A stretch of DNA of 64,000 bases, from the NCBI GenBank assembly GCA_910575695.1, contig CAJTGJ010000009.1:59360-123359 (forward strand), written 5' to 3'. The DNA comes from Oscillospiraceae bacterium (GTDB lineage: Bacteria; Bacillota; Clostridia; Oscillospirales; Oscillospiraceae). The notes beneath the pieces were generated by a model. The model worked only from the letters and a program-made list of their open reading frames with translations. It did not search any database and was not told where the DNA came from. Shown piece by piece: positions 53,136 to 63,911 of the stretch. Each line of letters begins with the position of its first letter. Position 1 is the first letter of the stretch. The position numbers and the translations under genes were made by a program.

Positions 53136-54131
53136 TCACCTCTCTGCGGTGATTTTTTCGATCAGCGCCAGTTCATCTGCTGTAAAGCCTGTGTTCTCCG
53201 CCGCTTTGATGTTATCCAGGATTTGCTCCGGGCGGGAGGCCCCAGCCAATACGCTGGCCACGACGCCGTCGTGCAGAACCCAAGCCAGCGCCATCTGCGC
53301 CAAGGTCTGGCCGCGCTGGGCCGCCAAATCGTTCAGCGCTCGGATCTGTTTCATCCTCTGCTCCGTCAAAGCATTTTCCTTTAGGAAGCGTCCATCAGTC
53401 ATGATCCGGCTGTCAGCGGGGATGCCTTTGAGGTAGCGGTCTGTCAGCAGTCCCTGGGCCAGCGGCGAGAAAGCAATGATCCCTTTGCCCAGCCTGACCG
53501 CGGTCTCCTTCAAGCCGTTGCTTTCGATTGTGCGGTCAAAGATGGAGTAGCGGTTTTGGTTGATGACAAAGGGCACCTTCCACTCATTCAACATCGCAGC
53601 GGCCTGCTGAAGATGCTCGCCGTCATAGTTGGACAGGCCGACATACAGCGCTTTGCCGGACTGCACCGCGGAGGCCAGCGCGCCCATGGTTTCCTCCAGC
53701 GGGGTGCCGGGATCCATGCGGTGGTGGTAGAAGATGTCCACATAGTCCAAACCCATGCGCTTCAGGCTCTGCTCCAGACTTGCCAGCAGGTACTTCCGGC
53801 TGCCCCAGTCGCCGTAGGGTCCGGGCCACATCTCAAAGCCCGCCTTGGTGGAGATGATCAGTTCGTCACGGTATGCGCCCAGATCTTCCTTCAGGATGCG
53901 CCCAAAGTTGATCTCGGCCGCGCCCGCAGGAGGGCCATAGTTGTTGGCCAGGTCAAAGTGGGTAATGCCGTGATCGAATGCGGTGAAGCATAGTTCCCGC
54001 ATTGTTTCAAACCGGCCGGTATCTCCAAAATTGTGCCATAAGCCGAGGGACACCGCAGGCAGCTTCAGGCCGCTGGCACCCAGGCGGTTATAGGGCATCG
54101 TGTCATAGCGTTTCTCAGAGGCAATGTACAT
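53136..54131 (-). CDS. Aldo-keto reductase (YghZ/Gpr type)
   Basis: 331 aa from MYIASEKRYDTMPYNRLGAS behind GGAGAAGG. AKR barrel with the catalytic set Asp/Tyr in FDLANNYGPPAG, Lys in ISTKAGFEM and His in IFYHHRMDP, and an NADPH-binding ASVLAGASRPEQI end. Closest to L-glyceraldehyde-3-phosphate reductase-type enzymes that reduce aldehydes with NADPH. It follows the restriction operon on the same strand by 52 bp but is unlikely to be part of its function. Confidence 0.85.
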   Translation of the reverse strand: MYIASEKRYDTMPYNRLGASGLKLPAVSLGLWHNFGDTGRFETMRELCFTAFDHGITHFDLANNYGPPAGAAEINFGRILKEDLGAYRDELIISTKAGFEMWPGPYGDWGSRKYLLASLEQSLKRMGLDYVDIFYHHRMDPGTPLEETMGALASAVQSGKALYVGLSNYDGEHLQQAAAMLNEWKVPFVINQNRYSIFDRTIESNGLKETAVRLGKGIIAFSPLAQGLLTDRYLKGIPADSRIMTDGRFLKENALTEQRMKQIRALNDLAAQRGQTLAQMALAWVLHDGVVASVLAGASRPEQILDNIKAAENTGFTADELALIEKITAER

Positions 54132-54183
54132 AATTGGATACCTTCTCCTTTTGAATTCTACCATGTTTTATCATGATATGATT

Positions 54184-57100
54184 TTATAAAGTACGCATTT
54201 CCCGGTAGATCACTTCTGCAAGGGCCCTCATAATGGCGTTATACTTGGCCTGATCCTCAAAAAGCGCCGTGTAAGTGTCCTGCGCTTCCATATAACTGTC
54301 CTGGGCAGCATCACCGAAGGCTTTGGGAAAAATGCTCTCCGCAAAAATCTGCGGATCAGAGGTTTTGGCCATACTGGCCAACTTCTTATTGGCCATAAGT
54401 TTGGTGTGGAGCGCATTCAGCAGCACCCGGTCGCCCTCGGTGAAAGCTCCATTGTATTTCTCGTTGATCTTCTCAATAATCTCGTCCAGAGGTTCCTTGG
54501 GGTCTTGCCCCGCCGCCCCTTTCTGCTTGGCCGCTTCATAGACGCCCTTCTCCTCCTGGAGCGTAATTGTGCCCTCAAAGGTCTTTTGCAGCTTATAATA
54601 CTCCAGTTTCAGCTTGCCCTCCAGGTCGATCATGTCCACCGCTTCCGCTGGGAGCAGCTTCAGCAGATAGGAGCAGAACACGAACTCCTTGTGGAGTTCC
54701 TTATCAAACATCCGGGTAATCTGGGAGATATAGCTGTACCACTTGACCAAGCTGCGGGCCTGACGCCGGAATTGGTAGCGTTCATCTGTCGTTTTCTGAT
54801 TGTAGCGATCCGCCACGGGTTTTAAAACGCTGGACATCCGGCCCATAGATTTACTATCTTGTTTGTTCGCCTTGAAATATTCTTTGGCAAACGCCTCAAT
54901 ATCTATGTCGGAATAGATGCCGAACCCCCGCAGTTCCTTCTGCGTCTGGTAGATCAGATCCACATTCACTTCTTCCTGCAGCGTGGTCTCCTGGTAGAAA
55001 GGCTGGAACGCCGCCAGGATATCCTCCTGGGCGTTCACGAAGTCCAGTACAAAGGTGTCCTCCTTGCCGGGACAGGTGCGGTTCAGCCGGGAGAGGGTCT
55101 GCACCGCCTTCACGCTTTTCAGCTTCTTGTCCACGATCATGGTGTGGAGCAACGGCTCGTCAAAGCCGGTCTGATACTTCTCCGCCACGATCAGAACGTT
55201 GAAATTCTCATGGAACTCCGCTTTGGTCTGGGTCTCAGCGATATGGCTGCCGTCCTGGCGGACATTCAGCTTGGGCTCGGTGTACTCCTCGTCTCCATCC
55301 TGCACAGCGCCGGAGAAGGCGATCAGAATGTCAACATCATCATAATGCTGCTCCGCTATGTACCGCTTGATCTCGTGGAAGTAACGCACCGCTGCCAGCC
55401 GGGAGGATGTGACCACCATCATCTTGCCCCGCCCGCCGATCTTGTTCCGGGTGGTCTCCCGGAAGGTCTCCACAATGATTTGCGACTTCTGGCTGATGTT
55501 GTAGGGGTGCAGCTCCTGGTATCTGCGGATTACTTTCGCCGCTCGGCTGGCCGGGAGGTCAGGGTTGTCCTCCATGGTCTTGGCGATCCGGAAACAGGTC
55601 TCGTAGGTCATGTAGTTCTGAAGTACATCCAGAATGAACTTCTCCTCGATGGCCTGCCGCATACTGTAGATGTGGAACGGATGGAAACTGCCGTCCTCAT
55701 GCTCTGTGCCGAACAGCTCCAGCGTCTTATCCTTGGGCGTGGCGGTGAAAGCGAAGAAGGACAGGTTCTTGTGGCGGCCCTGAGAGATGATCTCATTCAT
55801 CAGCTTGTCGTTTGGGTCAAGCTCCTCCTCGGCCTTGCCCTCCAGCTCGGCATACTCCCGCAAAGCCTCCTCGGTATCCGCCAGCGCCGTTTTCAGCTTG
55901 AGGGCGGCGCTCCCCGTCTGGGAGGAGTGGGCCTCATCCACGATAATGGCAAAACAGCGCCCGGCGGCCTTGTCCACCTCCTGGAAAATCACAGGGAACT
56001 TTTGCAGCGTGGTGACGATGAGCCGCACTCCGGCGTTCAGGGCATCCCGCAAATCATTGGAGGTCTTGTTCTCGCCGATGGTCTCTACCGCCCCCAGGGT
56101 GTGGTCGAAGCCGGAGATGGTCTCCTGGAGCTGGGCGTCCAGCACCGTGCGGTCTGTGACCACTACCACGCTGCTGAACACGGACCGGTCGTTCTGGTCA
56201 TGCAACGAGGCCAGCCGGTAGGCCGTCCAGGCGATGGAGTTGGACTTGCCGGAGCCTGCGCTGTGCTGGATCAGATAGTTCCGCCCGGCCCCGTGGGCAG
56301 AGACATCGGCCAGCAGTTTCCGCACCACGTCCAGCTGATGGTACCGTGGAAAGATCAGCGCCTGTTTTCGGACGGTCTTCACGGTGCCGTCTGGGAGCTG
56401 CTTCTTCTCCTCCTTTACCTGCAAATGGATGAACTTTTGCAGGATATCCATCATGCTGTCCTTCTGAAAGACCTGCTCCCAGAGGTAGGCCGTGGGGTAG
56501 CCGTCCGGGTTGGGCGGGTTGCCCTTGCCGCCGTCCTGCCCAGCCCCGTTGGAACCCTGGTTGAAGGGCAGGAAGTATGTATCCTTCCCGGCCAGCCTGG
56601 TGGCCATCCAGACCTCCAGATGATCCACGCAGAAATAGCCCAAAATGCGCTTGTTGAACTGGAAACAAACCTCACGAGGGTCCCGGTCATACATCCACTG
56701 CCGCTTGGCGTTCTCCACAGTCTGGCCGGTATACTGGTTTTTCAATTCAAAGGCTAAAACAGGGATTCCGTTCACTGTCAGCACCATGTCCACGGATTTT
56801 TTCGTGTCGGCGGAGTAGTACCACTGACGGTAACAGCAAATCACATTCTGGGCGTATCGCTGGGCAGCGGTATCATTGAGGCCGGACTCCGGCTTGAAAT
56901 AGCAGACACGGAATGTGATACCTTTGTGCTTGAAACCGTGGCGGAGGACGGAAACAAGGCCGTCAGCGTCACAGGCGGCGTTAAAAGCAAGGCAGTACTT
57001 CCGCACCGGATTTACCTCGTTCTGCCGCTCAAACCTGGCCCACTCCTTGGGTTGAGTAGCCCGGATAAAGTCGATCAGAGTGTTAACGTACAGGCCCAAT

Positions 57101-57198
57101 TCAGGATCGTATGTGTCAGTACCTTTGGTATAGCCGCCGGCAGGGGAGAGAAGGGCGGATTCGATGTCGGATTCAAAGCGTTTTTCGGTCGTTTCCAT
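54184..57198 (-). CDS. hsdR: Type I restriction enzyme, R subunit
   Basis: 1004 aa, ATG overlapping the previous stop by one base (TGATG). N-terminal PD-(D/E)xK nuclease ([14 protein letters not shown], Glu-x-Lys), SF2 motor with Walker [14 protein letters not shown] (about 310), DEAH box [12 protein letters not shown] (about 425) and motif VI region [12 protein letters not shown]; helical C-terminus. It translocates DNA and cuts at unmodified sites with HsdM and HsdS. Family-typical length. Confidence 0.93.
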   Translation of the reverse strand: METTEKRFESDIESALLSPAGGYTKGTDTYDPELGLYVNTLIDFIRATQPKEWARFERQNEVNPVRKYCLAFNAACDADGLVSVLRHGFKHKGITFRVCYFKPESGLNDTAAQRYAQNVICCYRQWYYSADTKKSVDMVLTVNGIPVLAFELKNQYTGQTVENAKRQWMYDRDPREVCFQFNKRILGYFCVDHLEVWMATRLAGKDTYFLPFNQGSNGAGQDGGKGNPPNPDGYPTAYLWEQVFQKDSMMDILQKFIHLQVKEEKKQLPDGTVKTVRKQALIFPRYHQLDVVRKLLADVSAHGAGRNYLIQHSAGSGKSNSIAWTAYRLASLHDQNDRSVFSSVVVVTDRTVLDAQLQETISGFDHTLGAVETIGENKTSNDLRDALNAGVRLIVTTLQKFPVIFQEVDKAAGRCFAIIVDEAHSSQTGSAALKLKTALADTEEALREYAELEGKAEEELDPNDKLMNEIISQGRHKNLSFFAFTATPKDKTLELFGTEHEDGSFHPFHIYSMRQAIEEKFILDVLQNYMTYETCFRIAKTMEDNPDLPASRAAKVIRRYQELHPYNISQKSQIIVETFRETTRNKIGGRGKMMVVTSSRLAAVRYFHEIKRYIAEQHYDDVDILIAFSGAVQDGDEEYTEPKLNVRQDGSHIAETQTKAEFHENFNVLIVAEKYQTGFDEPLLHTMIVDKKLKSVKAVQTLSRLNRTCPGKEDTFVLDFVNAQEDILAAFQPFYQETTLQEEVNVDLIYQTQKELRGFGIYSDIDIEAFAKEYFKANKQDSKSMGRMSSVLKPVADRYNQKTTDERYQFRRQARSLVKWYSYISQITRMFDKELHKEFVFCSYLLKLLPAEAVDMIDLEGKLKLEYYKLQKTFEGTITLQEEKGVYEAAKQKGAAGQDPKEPLDEIIEKINEKYNGAFTEGDRVLLNALHTKLMANKKLASMAKTSDPQIFAESIFPKAFGDAAQDSYMEAQDTYTALFEDQAKYNAIMRALAEVIYREMRTL

Positions 57199-57758
57199 CA
57201 CTTTTCCCCCTGTAAGCAGTAAAAAGGATTGGTTTTCTTACGGCTATCTTCGAGAGCAAAATTGAAGAATGTAAACTTGTGGACATTTTCTTCATAATAC
57301 TTTTTTGCTGCAACACGCAGACGGTAACAAATATCCCGTACACCCACAGTAATCTCCCGACGGTCGATTTTCATGCCAGCGCTATATGAAACCATAGATA
57401 ATTCACCATCAGGCGTATCAGGGTCGGTTATTTTAAGTTTGAAATGATCTATTTGGCAACGGTCATCCCAAATGCTCGATGGTTCTACATTGGGTGTGCC
57501 CTGATGCAGAAAAAAGTTGCGTAGGCTAAAAATCATATCTTCATTTAAATAGGGCATATCTCCAGAATAAGGGTCTTCTTTTGAGCGTATTGGGCAGATA
57601 TATTTTTGACACCATTTTTTATATCGTTCTCCAACTTTCAACTCCGGATACTCTGCTTTTCCACAAATATCAGGCAGTGTCAATGCCAATGCCAGCGCCG
57701 AAAAGTAACATTCATGCTCTATTGCGCGTTCTATGTCTTCAACCAACTTAATAAGCAT
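57198..57758 (-). CDS. HEPN-like protein inside the type I restriction operon
   Basis: 186 aa. Helical, beginning [20 protein letters not shown] and [16 protein letters not shown], with the HEPN-type R-x4-H signature RNFFLHQ (Arg80, His85), the ribonuclease active-site motif of HEPN toxins. The C-terminal part (about 100-186) is unassigned. It overlaps hsdS by 11 bp and touches hsdR, so it is made with them. By analogy with PrrC-type guards it could be an abortive back-up if restriction is inhibited (inference). Confidence 0.62.
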   Translation of the reverse strand: MLIKLVEDIERAIEHECYFSALALALTLPDICGKAEYPELKVGERYKKWCQKYICPIRSKEDPYSGDMPYLNEDMIFSLRNFFLHQGTPNVEPSSIWDDRCQIDHFKLKITDPDTPDGELSMVSYSAGMKIDRREITVGVRDICYRLRVAAKKYYEENVHKFTFFNFALEDSRKKTNPFYCLQGEK

Positions 57759-59043
57759 TCGGCACCTCCTTCTTCCCCGTCACATACTCATAAATAGCAG
57801 ACTTTTTGCAAGCTTCTAGCTCACTAATCAGTATTTCTTTCTGCTTTATTACCTGATCAATTTTCGCAAGAGTACTGTCGAGGTAGTCAACAATTTTATT
57901 CTGCTCTCTCAAAGGCGGGACAAGCATCTCAAATACAGCCAGCTTTTTAAAGTTTCTAAAATCGCTTGAACGGATGCGGACTCCGTTTGAAAAATCCATC
58001 AAGACACCGGAATATGCCATATAGCGTAGGAAATACATGAAATAGCGGTTGTTGCCAACAGTAGAGCAAACATGAACAACAGGAGATGTTTTTCCACGGC
58101 TGTCAGAGCAACCAATCGCTCCGGCAAATGTATCCATCCCATGGATCACGAGGTCTCCAACGTCCACCCCCTGATAGCCATTCTCAGTGAAGGAAATCGT
58201 GAAGCCCTCCTCACGCCTATTTCTCCGTAATGTCACGGTTCCGTCTCGAAAACAAGTTATAACTTCATCCATGGGCAAAACGGGCTTTTCTTTAGGGAAG
58301 ATTGTATATTTGATTTTGCTGATCGTCCATTCTGCCGGAACTGTATCGAGCCAGATAACTCCGCTCTCCTTCATCGGCCTATCTCCCCGGATACCCTTGG
58401 TGACAGCCTGGGTGATGATGGCCTGCTTGAGCTTTTTGTACTCCTCAATGGAGGTGCGGGTTTTGTCCAGAACAGCATCGATTTCAGCGCATTTGGCATC
58501 AAGCACCTTGCAAATGAGCTTCTGTTCCACTAACGGCATCAAAATGATTGGAGTATTTTTTATTGCTTCTGCACTCATGCCCTCCCGGTTGCCTCCTGTC
58601 TGATAGAGGCTGATAGCCATGGAGCCCAAAGGAGATATCCAATAATAATGCATGAACTCCGGCAAAAATACATTCTTATTTACTCGAATAATGCTCACAT
58701 GCTGATTCACATTAGCTGTTTCTAAAGTCTCCGGGAATATGCAACAGCGGCCAATCGATCCTCCTGTGATGTTCAGTAAGACATCGTTAGGGAAAACCCG
58801 AGTTCCTTTCATCTCCTCATCGACTTCCGGGGTGATATAGGTGGGGTTACTAAGTTCCAATCCAGTATCATACACATTTTGGCTACGCAAAAACAGTACG
58901 CCCTCATCTGTATAGGATGTCGCACCTCCTGATGGGGTTTTGCCACTTCCGACCTTATGGACACCTGCTTTTATTTTTACGATTGACCAATCTGCCGGAA
59001 TCTCTCCAATCCACGGTATCCCGCTGTCCTTCATTTTACGCAT
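57748..59043 (-). CDS. hsdS: Type I restriction enzyme, S (specificity) subunit
   Basis: 431 aa. Two target-recognition domains, each with an entry signature (DSGIPWIGEIPADW, ESGVIWLDTVPAEW), each followed by a conserved helix (IDAVLDKTRTSIEEYKKLKQ; IDQVIKQKEILISELEACKK). Full-length, so it should recognise a bipartite sequence. Overlaps the previous gene by 8 bp; a second ATG four codons in is also possible. Confidence 0.92.
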   Translation of the reverse strand: MRKMKDSGIPWIGEIPADWSIVKIKAGVHKVGSGKTPSGGATSYTDEGVLFLRSQNVYDTGLELSNPTYITPEVDEEMKGTRVFPNDVLLNITGGSIGRCCIFPETLETANVNQHVSIIRVNKNVFLPEFMHYYWISPLGSMAISLYQTGGNREGMSAEAIKNTPIILMPLVEQKLICKVLDAKCAEIDAVLDKTRTSIEEYKKLKQAIITQAVTKGIRGDRPMKESGVIWLDTVPAEWTISKIKYTIFPKEKPVLPMDEVITCFRDGTVTLRRNRREEGFTISFTENGYQGVDVGDLVIHGMDTFAGAIGCSDSRGKTSPVVHVCSTVGNNRYFMYFLRYMAYSGVLMDFSNGVRIRSSDFRNFKKLAVFEMLVPPLREQNKIVDYLDSTLAKIDQVIKQKEILISELEACKKSAIYEYVTGKKEVPNAY

Positions 59044-59935
59044 GATTTTTACCGCTTTCTGCTATTAAATAATTTACAAAAGCACTGCAGCTAACAAGCA
59101 TAAATTTTGCTTCTTCAAATGACACATCGCTTTCAAACATTCCCTCGCAGTGGCGTATTCCACCTTCATCCGATGTATATCCATATAACTTTGAAAATGC
59201 CGCTTCCAAAGCTGGATGAATTTTTAACCCACTGTCTTTTAGCGATTTCAATGCTTGGCCCAGCGTGGCTTTATCATTTTTGGTGATTACTTGGCAAATT
59301 GATTCCACTGCACATATACTTTCTTTGATACAATTTTTATAATCTTTGTTTTCTCTATCTGCCAAGAAGACAACTGCCTTTTTCAAATGAGAGCGGCACC
59401 CTTTATATGGATTACAGCAAGCTTCCTCAATTTCACCTATTTCTTGTTCATCTGTTATGGCAATAATCTGGCCATCAACAAACCGATATCCAACATATTC
59501 CGCTTCAAAAATACTATTGAAAGCACTATAGATCACATTGTTTATCTTTTTGTTAACCATGCGGTCATGAATCCATTTGCAAACATACCACAATAAATCT
59601 AAAACTTCATTGTAGTCCGCATCAAAAAACACCGGATCAAATTTTGCTTTAAAAACCGCACTCCAATTAAATGATTCCCCAGGCAAAAGCCGAACTGGTT
59701 CAATAAACACATTAGATATGACATCTTCACAAAAGGCACTATCAGCCTCACGCATCATAAACATTTTCTCTGGATTCTGAAAGACATTCTTTAAAATATC
59801 AAATGTTTTATTGCTTATCATCATTCTTGTCCGTTTGTCAAATTGGTAAAGTTGCATCTCTGTATTGCATGGAGCTATACCGCTTGTATCACTATAGCCT
59901 CCACGGACATTTATAAATCTTTTGCGGTCAGGCAT
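59036..59935 (-). CDS. AbiJ-like abortive infection protein in the hsd operon
   Basis: 299 aa, ATG behind AAGGAGG. N-terminal part resembles AbiJ-NTD4-type regions (FINVRGGYSDTSGI). The C-terminal part (KESICAVESICQVITKNDKA, HPALEAAFSKLYGYTSDEGG, IRHCEG, KFMLVSCSAFVNYL) matches the HEPN-like C-terminal domain common in AbiJ-type proteins, where an R-H pair is conserved. It should be an infection-triggered effector. Placed between hsdM and hsdS with tight spacing. Confidence 0.65.
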   Translation of the reverse strand: MPDRKRFINVRGGYSDTSGIAPCNTEMQLYQFDKRTRMMISNKTFDILKNVFQNPEKMFMMREADSAFCEDVISNVFIEPVRLLPGESFNWSAVFKAKFDPVFFDADYNEVLDLLWYVCKWIHDRMVNKKINNVIYSAFNSIFEAEYVGYRFVDGQIIAITDEQEIGEIEEACCNPYKGCRSHLKKAVVFLADRENKDYKNCIKESICAVESICQVITKNDKATLGQALKSLKDSGLKIHPALEAAFSKLYGYTSDEGGIRHCEGMFESDVSFEEAKFMLVSCSAFVNYLIAESGKNHA

Positions 59936-59936
59936 T

Positions 59937-61697
59937 TTATCCCTCCTTATGGAACAGTGCCTTCAAGCTGGCGGCAATATCGGCCTCCAGGGCGGTGATC
60001 CGCTCCACGATGTCCTCCACCGGCTCCGGGGGCTGATACTCGTAGAAGTACCGGGTCATGGGAATCTCATACCCCACCTTGGTTCTTTTCTTGTCGATCC
60101 AGGCATCCGGGGCGTAGGGCAGCACCTCCCGCTCAAAGTAGCGGTCAATATCCTGCACCAGCGGCACGTTCTCCGTGTCCCGCAGGGCTGGGTCAGCCAC
60201 AGGCTTGCCCTTTCTCAGCACGATCTCCCCCTGCTCATCCCGCAGGGGCCGCTCCACCACGATCTTGTTGTAGCCGAACTCCTCCGAGCCAAACACCTTG
60301 CTCTCGCAGTACACGCCACCCTTGTCGCCGTACACAGCACCGTCCCGGTACTCGCCGTAGGCCCGTACGATCAGCCCTCGGCACAGGTCGGTGATGTCGT
60401 TGCGCTTGGTGCCGATGTTCTTCCGCCGGGGCTCGCAGCAGTGGGAGGCGTCGATGAGCTGTACCTTCCCAGTCCGGTAGTCGGGCTTGTCCTTGGACAG
60501 CACCCAGATATAGGTGCTGATGCCCGTATTCATAAATTGGTCGGTGGAGAGCTGGATGATAGCGTCCAGCCAGTCGTTCTCCAGGATGTATTGCCGGATG
60601 CAGGAGGGCCCGCTACCAGCGTCCCCGGAGAACAGAGGGGAGCCGTTCTGGATGATGGCCATTTTGCCGTTCTGGGCCAGCTTGGACAGGCCGTTGAGCA
60701 GGAAAAGCTGTTGCCCGTCGCTAATCTTGGGCAGTCCGGGGGCAAAGCGCCCCAGCTCACCCAACGCCGCCTCCGCTTCCACGGCCTTCTGCTCCCGCTT
60801 CCAGTCGATGCCAAAGGGCGGGTTAGAGATGCAATATTGGAAAGTAAATCCCTTGAACTGGTCGTCGGAGAGGGTATCGCCAAACCGCATATTGTTGGGG
60901 TCGCCGCCCCGGATCATCATGTCGGCCTTGGCGATGGCGAAGGTGGCCGGGTTCAGCTCCTGCCCAAAGCAGGTCACCACGATCTCAGAATTGAGATCGT
61001 GGATGCGTTCCTCCATGCAGGAGAGCATCTGGGAGGTACCCATGGCCATATCGTAGACGGTGACATTCCCAGCCTGGCTCAGATCAGCGTCAGACAGAAG
61101 AATGTCAGTCATCAGGTAGATGATGTCCCGGCTGGTGAAATGGGCCCCGGCTTCCTCGTCGTAGGATTCGGAGAAGCGCTTCACCAGATCCTCGAAAATA
61201 TAGCCACAGTCCACAGCGCTGATCTTGTCCGGGCCGAGGTAGCCCTTGGGGGAAGCAAACTCCTTGATGACCAGGTAAAGGGAGTTGCAATCCACCATCC
61301 GCTTGATGATATTATCAAAGTCAAACTTGGCAAGCACGTCCTGGACGTTGGCGGAGAACCCGGCAAGATAGTCCCGGAAGTTGGCCTCGATGTTGTCCGG
61401 GTCGGCCAGCAGCAGATCAAAGGTGAACTTGCTGGTGTTGTAGAACTGGTAGCCGGACGCACGGGTGAGAAAGCCGTCGATGACCGCCAGCTTCTTCACT
61501 TTATGATACTGCTCCTGCACGGCGGCATGGGTGGGCAGCAGGCAGTCGTGGAACCGCTTCACCACCGTCATGGGGAGAATCACAAGGCCGTACTCGTGGG
61601 GCTTGAAATAGCCAAAGAGGGCGTTGGCGATGTTCCAGATCACAGTGGCTTTCTCCTGAATGTTGATGCCTACCTCGGCGATTCTGTCGTTGGTCAT
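59937..61697 (-). CDS. hsdM: Type I restriction enzyme, M subunit
   Basis: 586 aa. N6-adenine methyltransferase: AdoMet-binding VYDMAMGTSQML (variant of DPACGSG) and catalytic SNPPFGIDW (NPPF, about 283), after a helical N-terminus (NIANALFGYFKPHEYG) and EAGAHFTSRDIIYLM. It protects host sites and forms the M2S core. The first Gly of the usual FxGxG motif is altered (MAMGTS), which is common in this subgroup. Confidence 0.92.
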   Translation of the reverse strand: MTNDRIAEVGINIQEKATVIWNIANALFGYFKPHEYGLVILPMTVVKRFHDCLLPTHAAVQEQYHKVKKLAVIDGFLTRASGYQFYNTSKFTFDLLLADPDNIEANFRDYLAGFSANVQDVLAKFDFDNIIKRMVDCNSLYLVIKEFASPKGYLGPDKISAVDCGYIFEDLVKRFSESYDEEAGAHFTSRDIIYLMTDILLSDADLSQAGNVTVYDMAMGTSQMLSCMEERIHDLNSEIVVTCFGQELNPATFAIAKADMMIRGGDPNNMRFGDTLSDDQFKGFTFQYCISNPPFGIDWKREQKAVEAEAALGELGRFAPGLPKISDGQQLFLLNGLSKLAQNGKMAIIQNGSPLFSGDAGSGPSCIRQYILENDWLDAIIQLSTDQFMNTGISTYIWVLSKDKPDYRTGKVQLIDASHCCEPRRKNIGTKRNDITDLCRGLIVRAYGEYRDGAVYGDKGGVYCESKVFGSEEFGYNKIVVERPLRDEQGEIVLRKGKPVADPALRDTENVPLVQDIDRYFEREVLPYAPDAWIDKKRTKVGYEIPMTRYFYEYQPPEPVEDIVERITALEADIAASLKALFHKEG

Positions 61698-61732
61698 AAC
61701 TGCTCCCCTACTTCCAATTAATTTGCCCCGCT

Positions 61733-63874
61733 TTAAATAGCTGTGTTAAAATACTGCTCCAAGTACTTCTTGAATGCGGCAAAGATAGCTGCGCTTCTCT
61801 CAGCGTGGAACTGCGCCATACGGGGCCAGTCCGTTTCCCTCGAAATATCCACATCCGCCAAGCTACAATAGATTTTACTGGCCTTATACTCGTCCAGCCG
61901 GCTCCACTCCAGAGCAGCCCCCATATCGGCCTCAATTTCCTCTTTTCGATCGAACAGGTAATCAAACGCCGCCTTATTCCGTTCTTTTGCGGGCATTCCC
62001 AGATAAAACTCCACCCGCACTCCATCAAAGTTGGACACACAATTGATACAAACACCCGGAATCCCAATGAAGCCGGAAACGTAATTGTTTGTGACAGGAT
62101 TCACATTGCTGAACGGGCCGTTGTTTCCAAACGCAGCCCTGATGCCGGGCAGTGCATATTCCCAGTATCTTTTTCTGATTTCATGGCGTGAGCCTGTGGC
62201 GGCTTCCGGATTCTCCTCATCCCGAAGATAGAATACAAGCTCGCTTTCCTCCACGCCGAACAGCGTGAACAGCTTCCGCAGTATGTTGATTTTATATTGC
62301 GTATCCGTTCCCGTCCAAACAAATATATTCGTGTCAATTTGCCTGCACGAGCTAAAGGTATCTTCCGATGTGCTGAAATGCAGGGTTAGGTCTGCGGCCG
62401 TGTCCTGGGAAACCGCCAGCTTTGTGAGAACGGCTTTATTTTGGGCGTGAAGACTGGAAATGACCTGTTGATACATATCCACCCAACTGGCGGCAGGCTG
62501 TTCCGCGCCCTGGAAACTATATTTTGATAAGATCCGGCCTGTCAGCGCCACATCTTCATCCAGCGAAACCATATCCATCTGCTTTTCCGGCGGTTGATAG
62601 TCGGAAACCGGGAACGTCCATATTTCAGTGACCCTGTTTCGCAGATATTGCCCGCGCTCCTCCAGCTCATCGATCCCCCACCGCTCCTTTTGGGCGATCC
62701 ATTGGTTGATTCGCAACCCCGAGTCCTTGAACCCATGAGGCATATCCCGTTTATCCAGGAAGGGACTGTTGGAATACTTCGAATTATAAGCGGTGAGGGT
62801 CAAATTTGAAAGCCGGTGCAGCCATATGTTGTGAATCTCCTCATAATCCTCGCCCAGTTCGCTGATCCATGCAGGGGTAAGATGCTGAGGCATGATATGC
62901 TCAATGGAGTATTCCCCCTTGTCCAAATGCCCCTAAACATCTTTTGTCTCCGCAGTACCCGCATTTTCCAACCGCTCAAATAGGTACAGCTTATTCTTGG
63001 AATTCATGCTATAAACATTGCGGGTCACTATGCACTCCGCGAATTCTCCATCGGACGGAAAACGGGTTCTGTCTTTCTTGCTGAGTAGAGCATATATAAA
63101 TTTTTCCACATAGTGGTCTTCACTGCCATCCATTCGGATGATCTCCCGGTGAAGCAACAAGAATATCTTGTTTAGCGCATTTGTGGGAAGGTCGCAGATC
63201 AAGCGGCGGAAAATATAATTCTCCGTTGTTTGAAATATTTCGTACAGGCCGTCCGCGGTAATGATATTCCCTTCCCGCAGCCGCAAAGCCTCCAGGAAGA
63301 ACGGGCGGGTAACCGTAGTAGACAGCCTGTTGAGCCGGTAGATGCACCCGTTCAGCCGTTCATCAGCACAATTGCCTTTGAGCAGGATTGCATACCGCTT
63401 TGCGTAGTCCAGCAAATCCTTCAGAAGCAGCTCTACATCACTTCCGGCTTTGTCTTCCACATATCGTTTAAACGCCGTATAAACTCCATTTACGTTGGGT
63501 GTGGTCTGCTGCTTCACGCTTAAATAATCACGGATAAAAGGACTGACTTCATAGCCTGTGAATTCTTCAATCCGGTTCCAGTATTTCTCGTAAAATTTAT
63601 TCTGCTGCTCCGTTTTCAGCCCCATTAGAATGTAATTTCGAATCTTGTCGCCCTCGCTCAGGTCAAGGCCGGTGGAATTCAGACTTTCAAAAATCAGTTG
63701 GGGATTATCCTCATGATTCAGGCTGATATTGATGATTTCGAGACGACAAATCGCGTCAAACAGTTCGTCTACGGTCAACTCGCCCTGCTGTATCCGCTCG
63801 AAGAAGTATTGGTAATTGATGGTCAGGTTGGAGTCAGGGATATGCTCCTCGTCTTTATTACTTCTGAAAAACAA
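61733..63874 (-). pseudogene. GmrSD-like (DUF262/DUF1524) restriction gene, broken
   Basis: Upstream piece 63874-62933 is the later part of a DUF262 domain (LIFESLNSTGLDLSEGDKIR). A TAG codon at 62933 stops it; the same frame continues at once with DKGEYSIEHIMPQHLTPAWI and HRLSNLTLTAYNSKYSNSPF (DUF1524 HNH nuclease), to 61733. The DUF262 start, with the NTPase/ParB-like DGQQR motif, is missing because an IS630 lies at its 5' side. GmrSD proteins are type IV enzymes that cut modified phage DNA. It is upstream of hsdM on the same strand. Confidence 0.75.
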
Positions 63875-63911
63875 TCTAGAAAAAAGATGCAGAAAGTGGT
63901 AAAATAGACAG

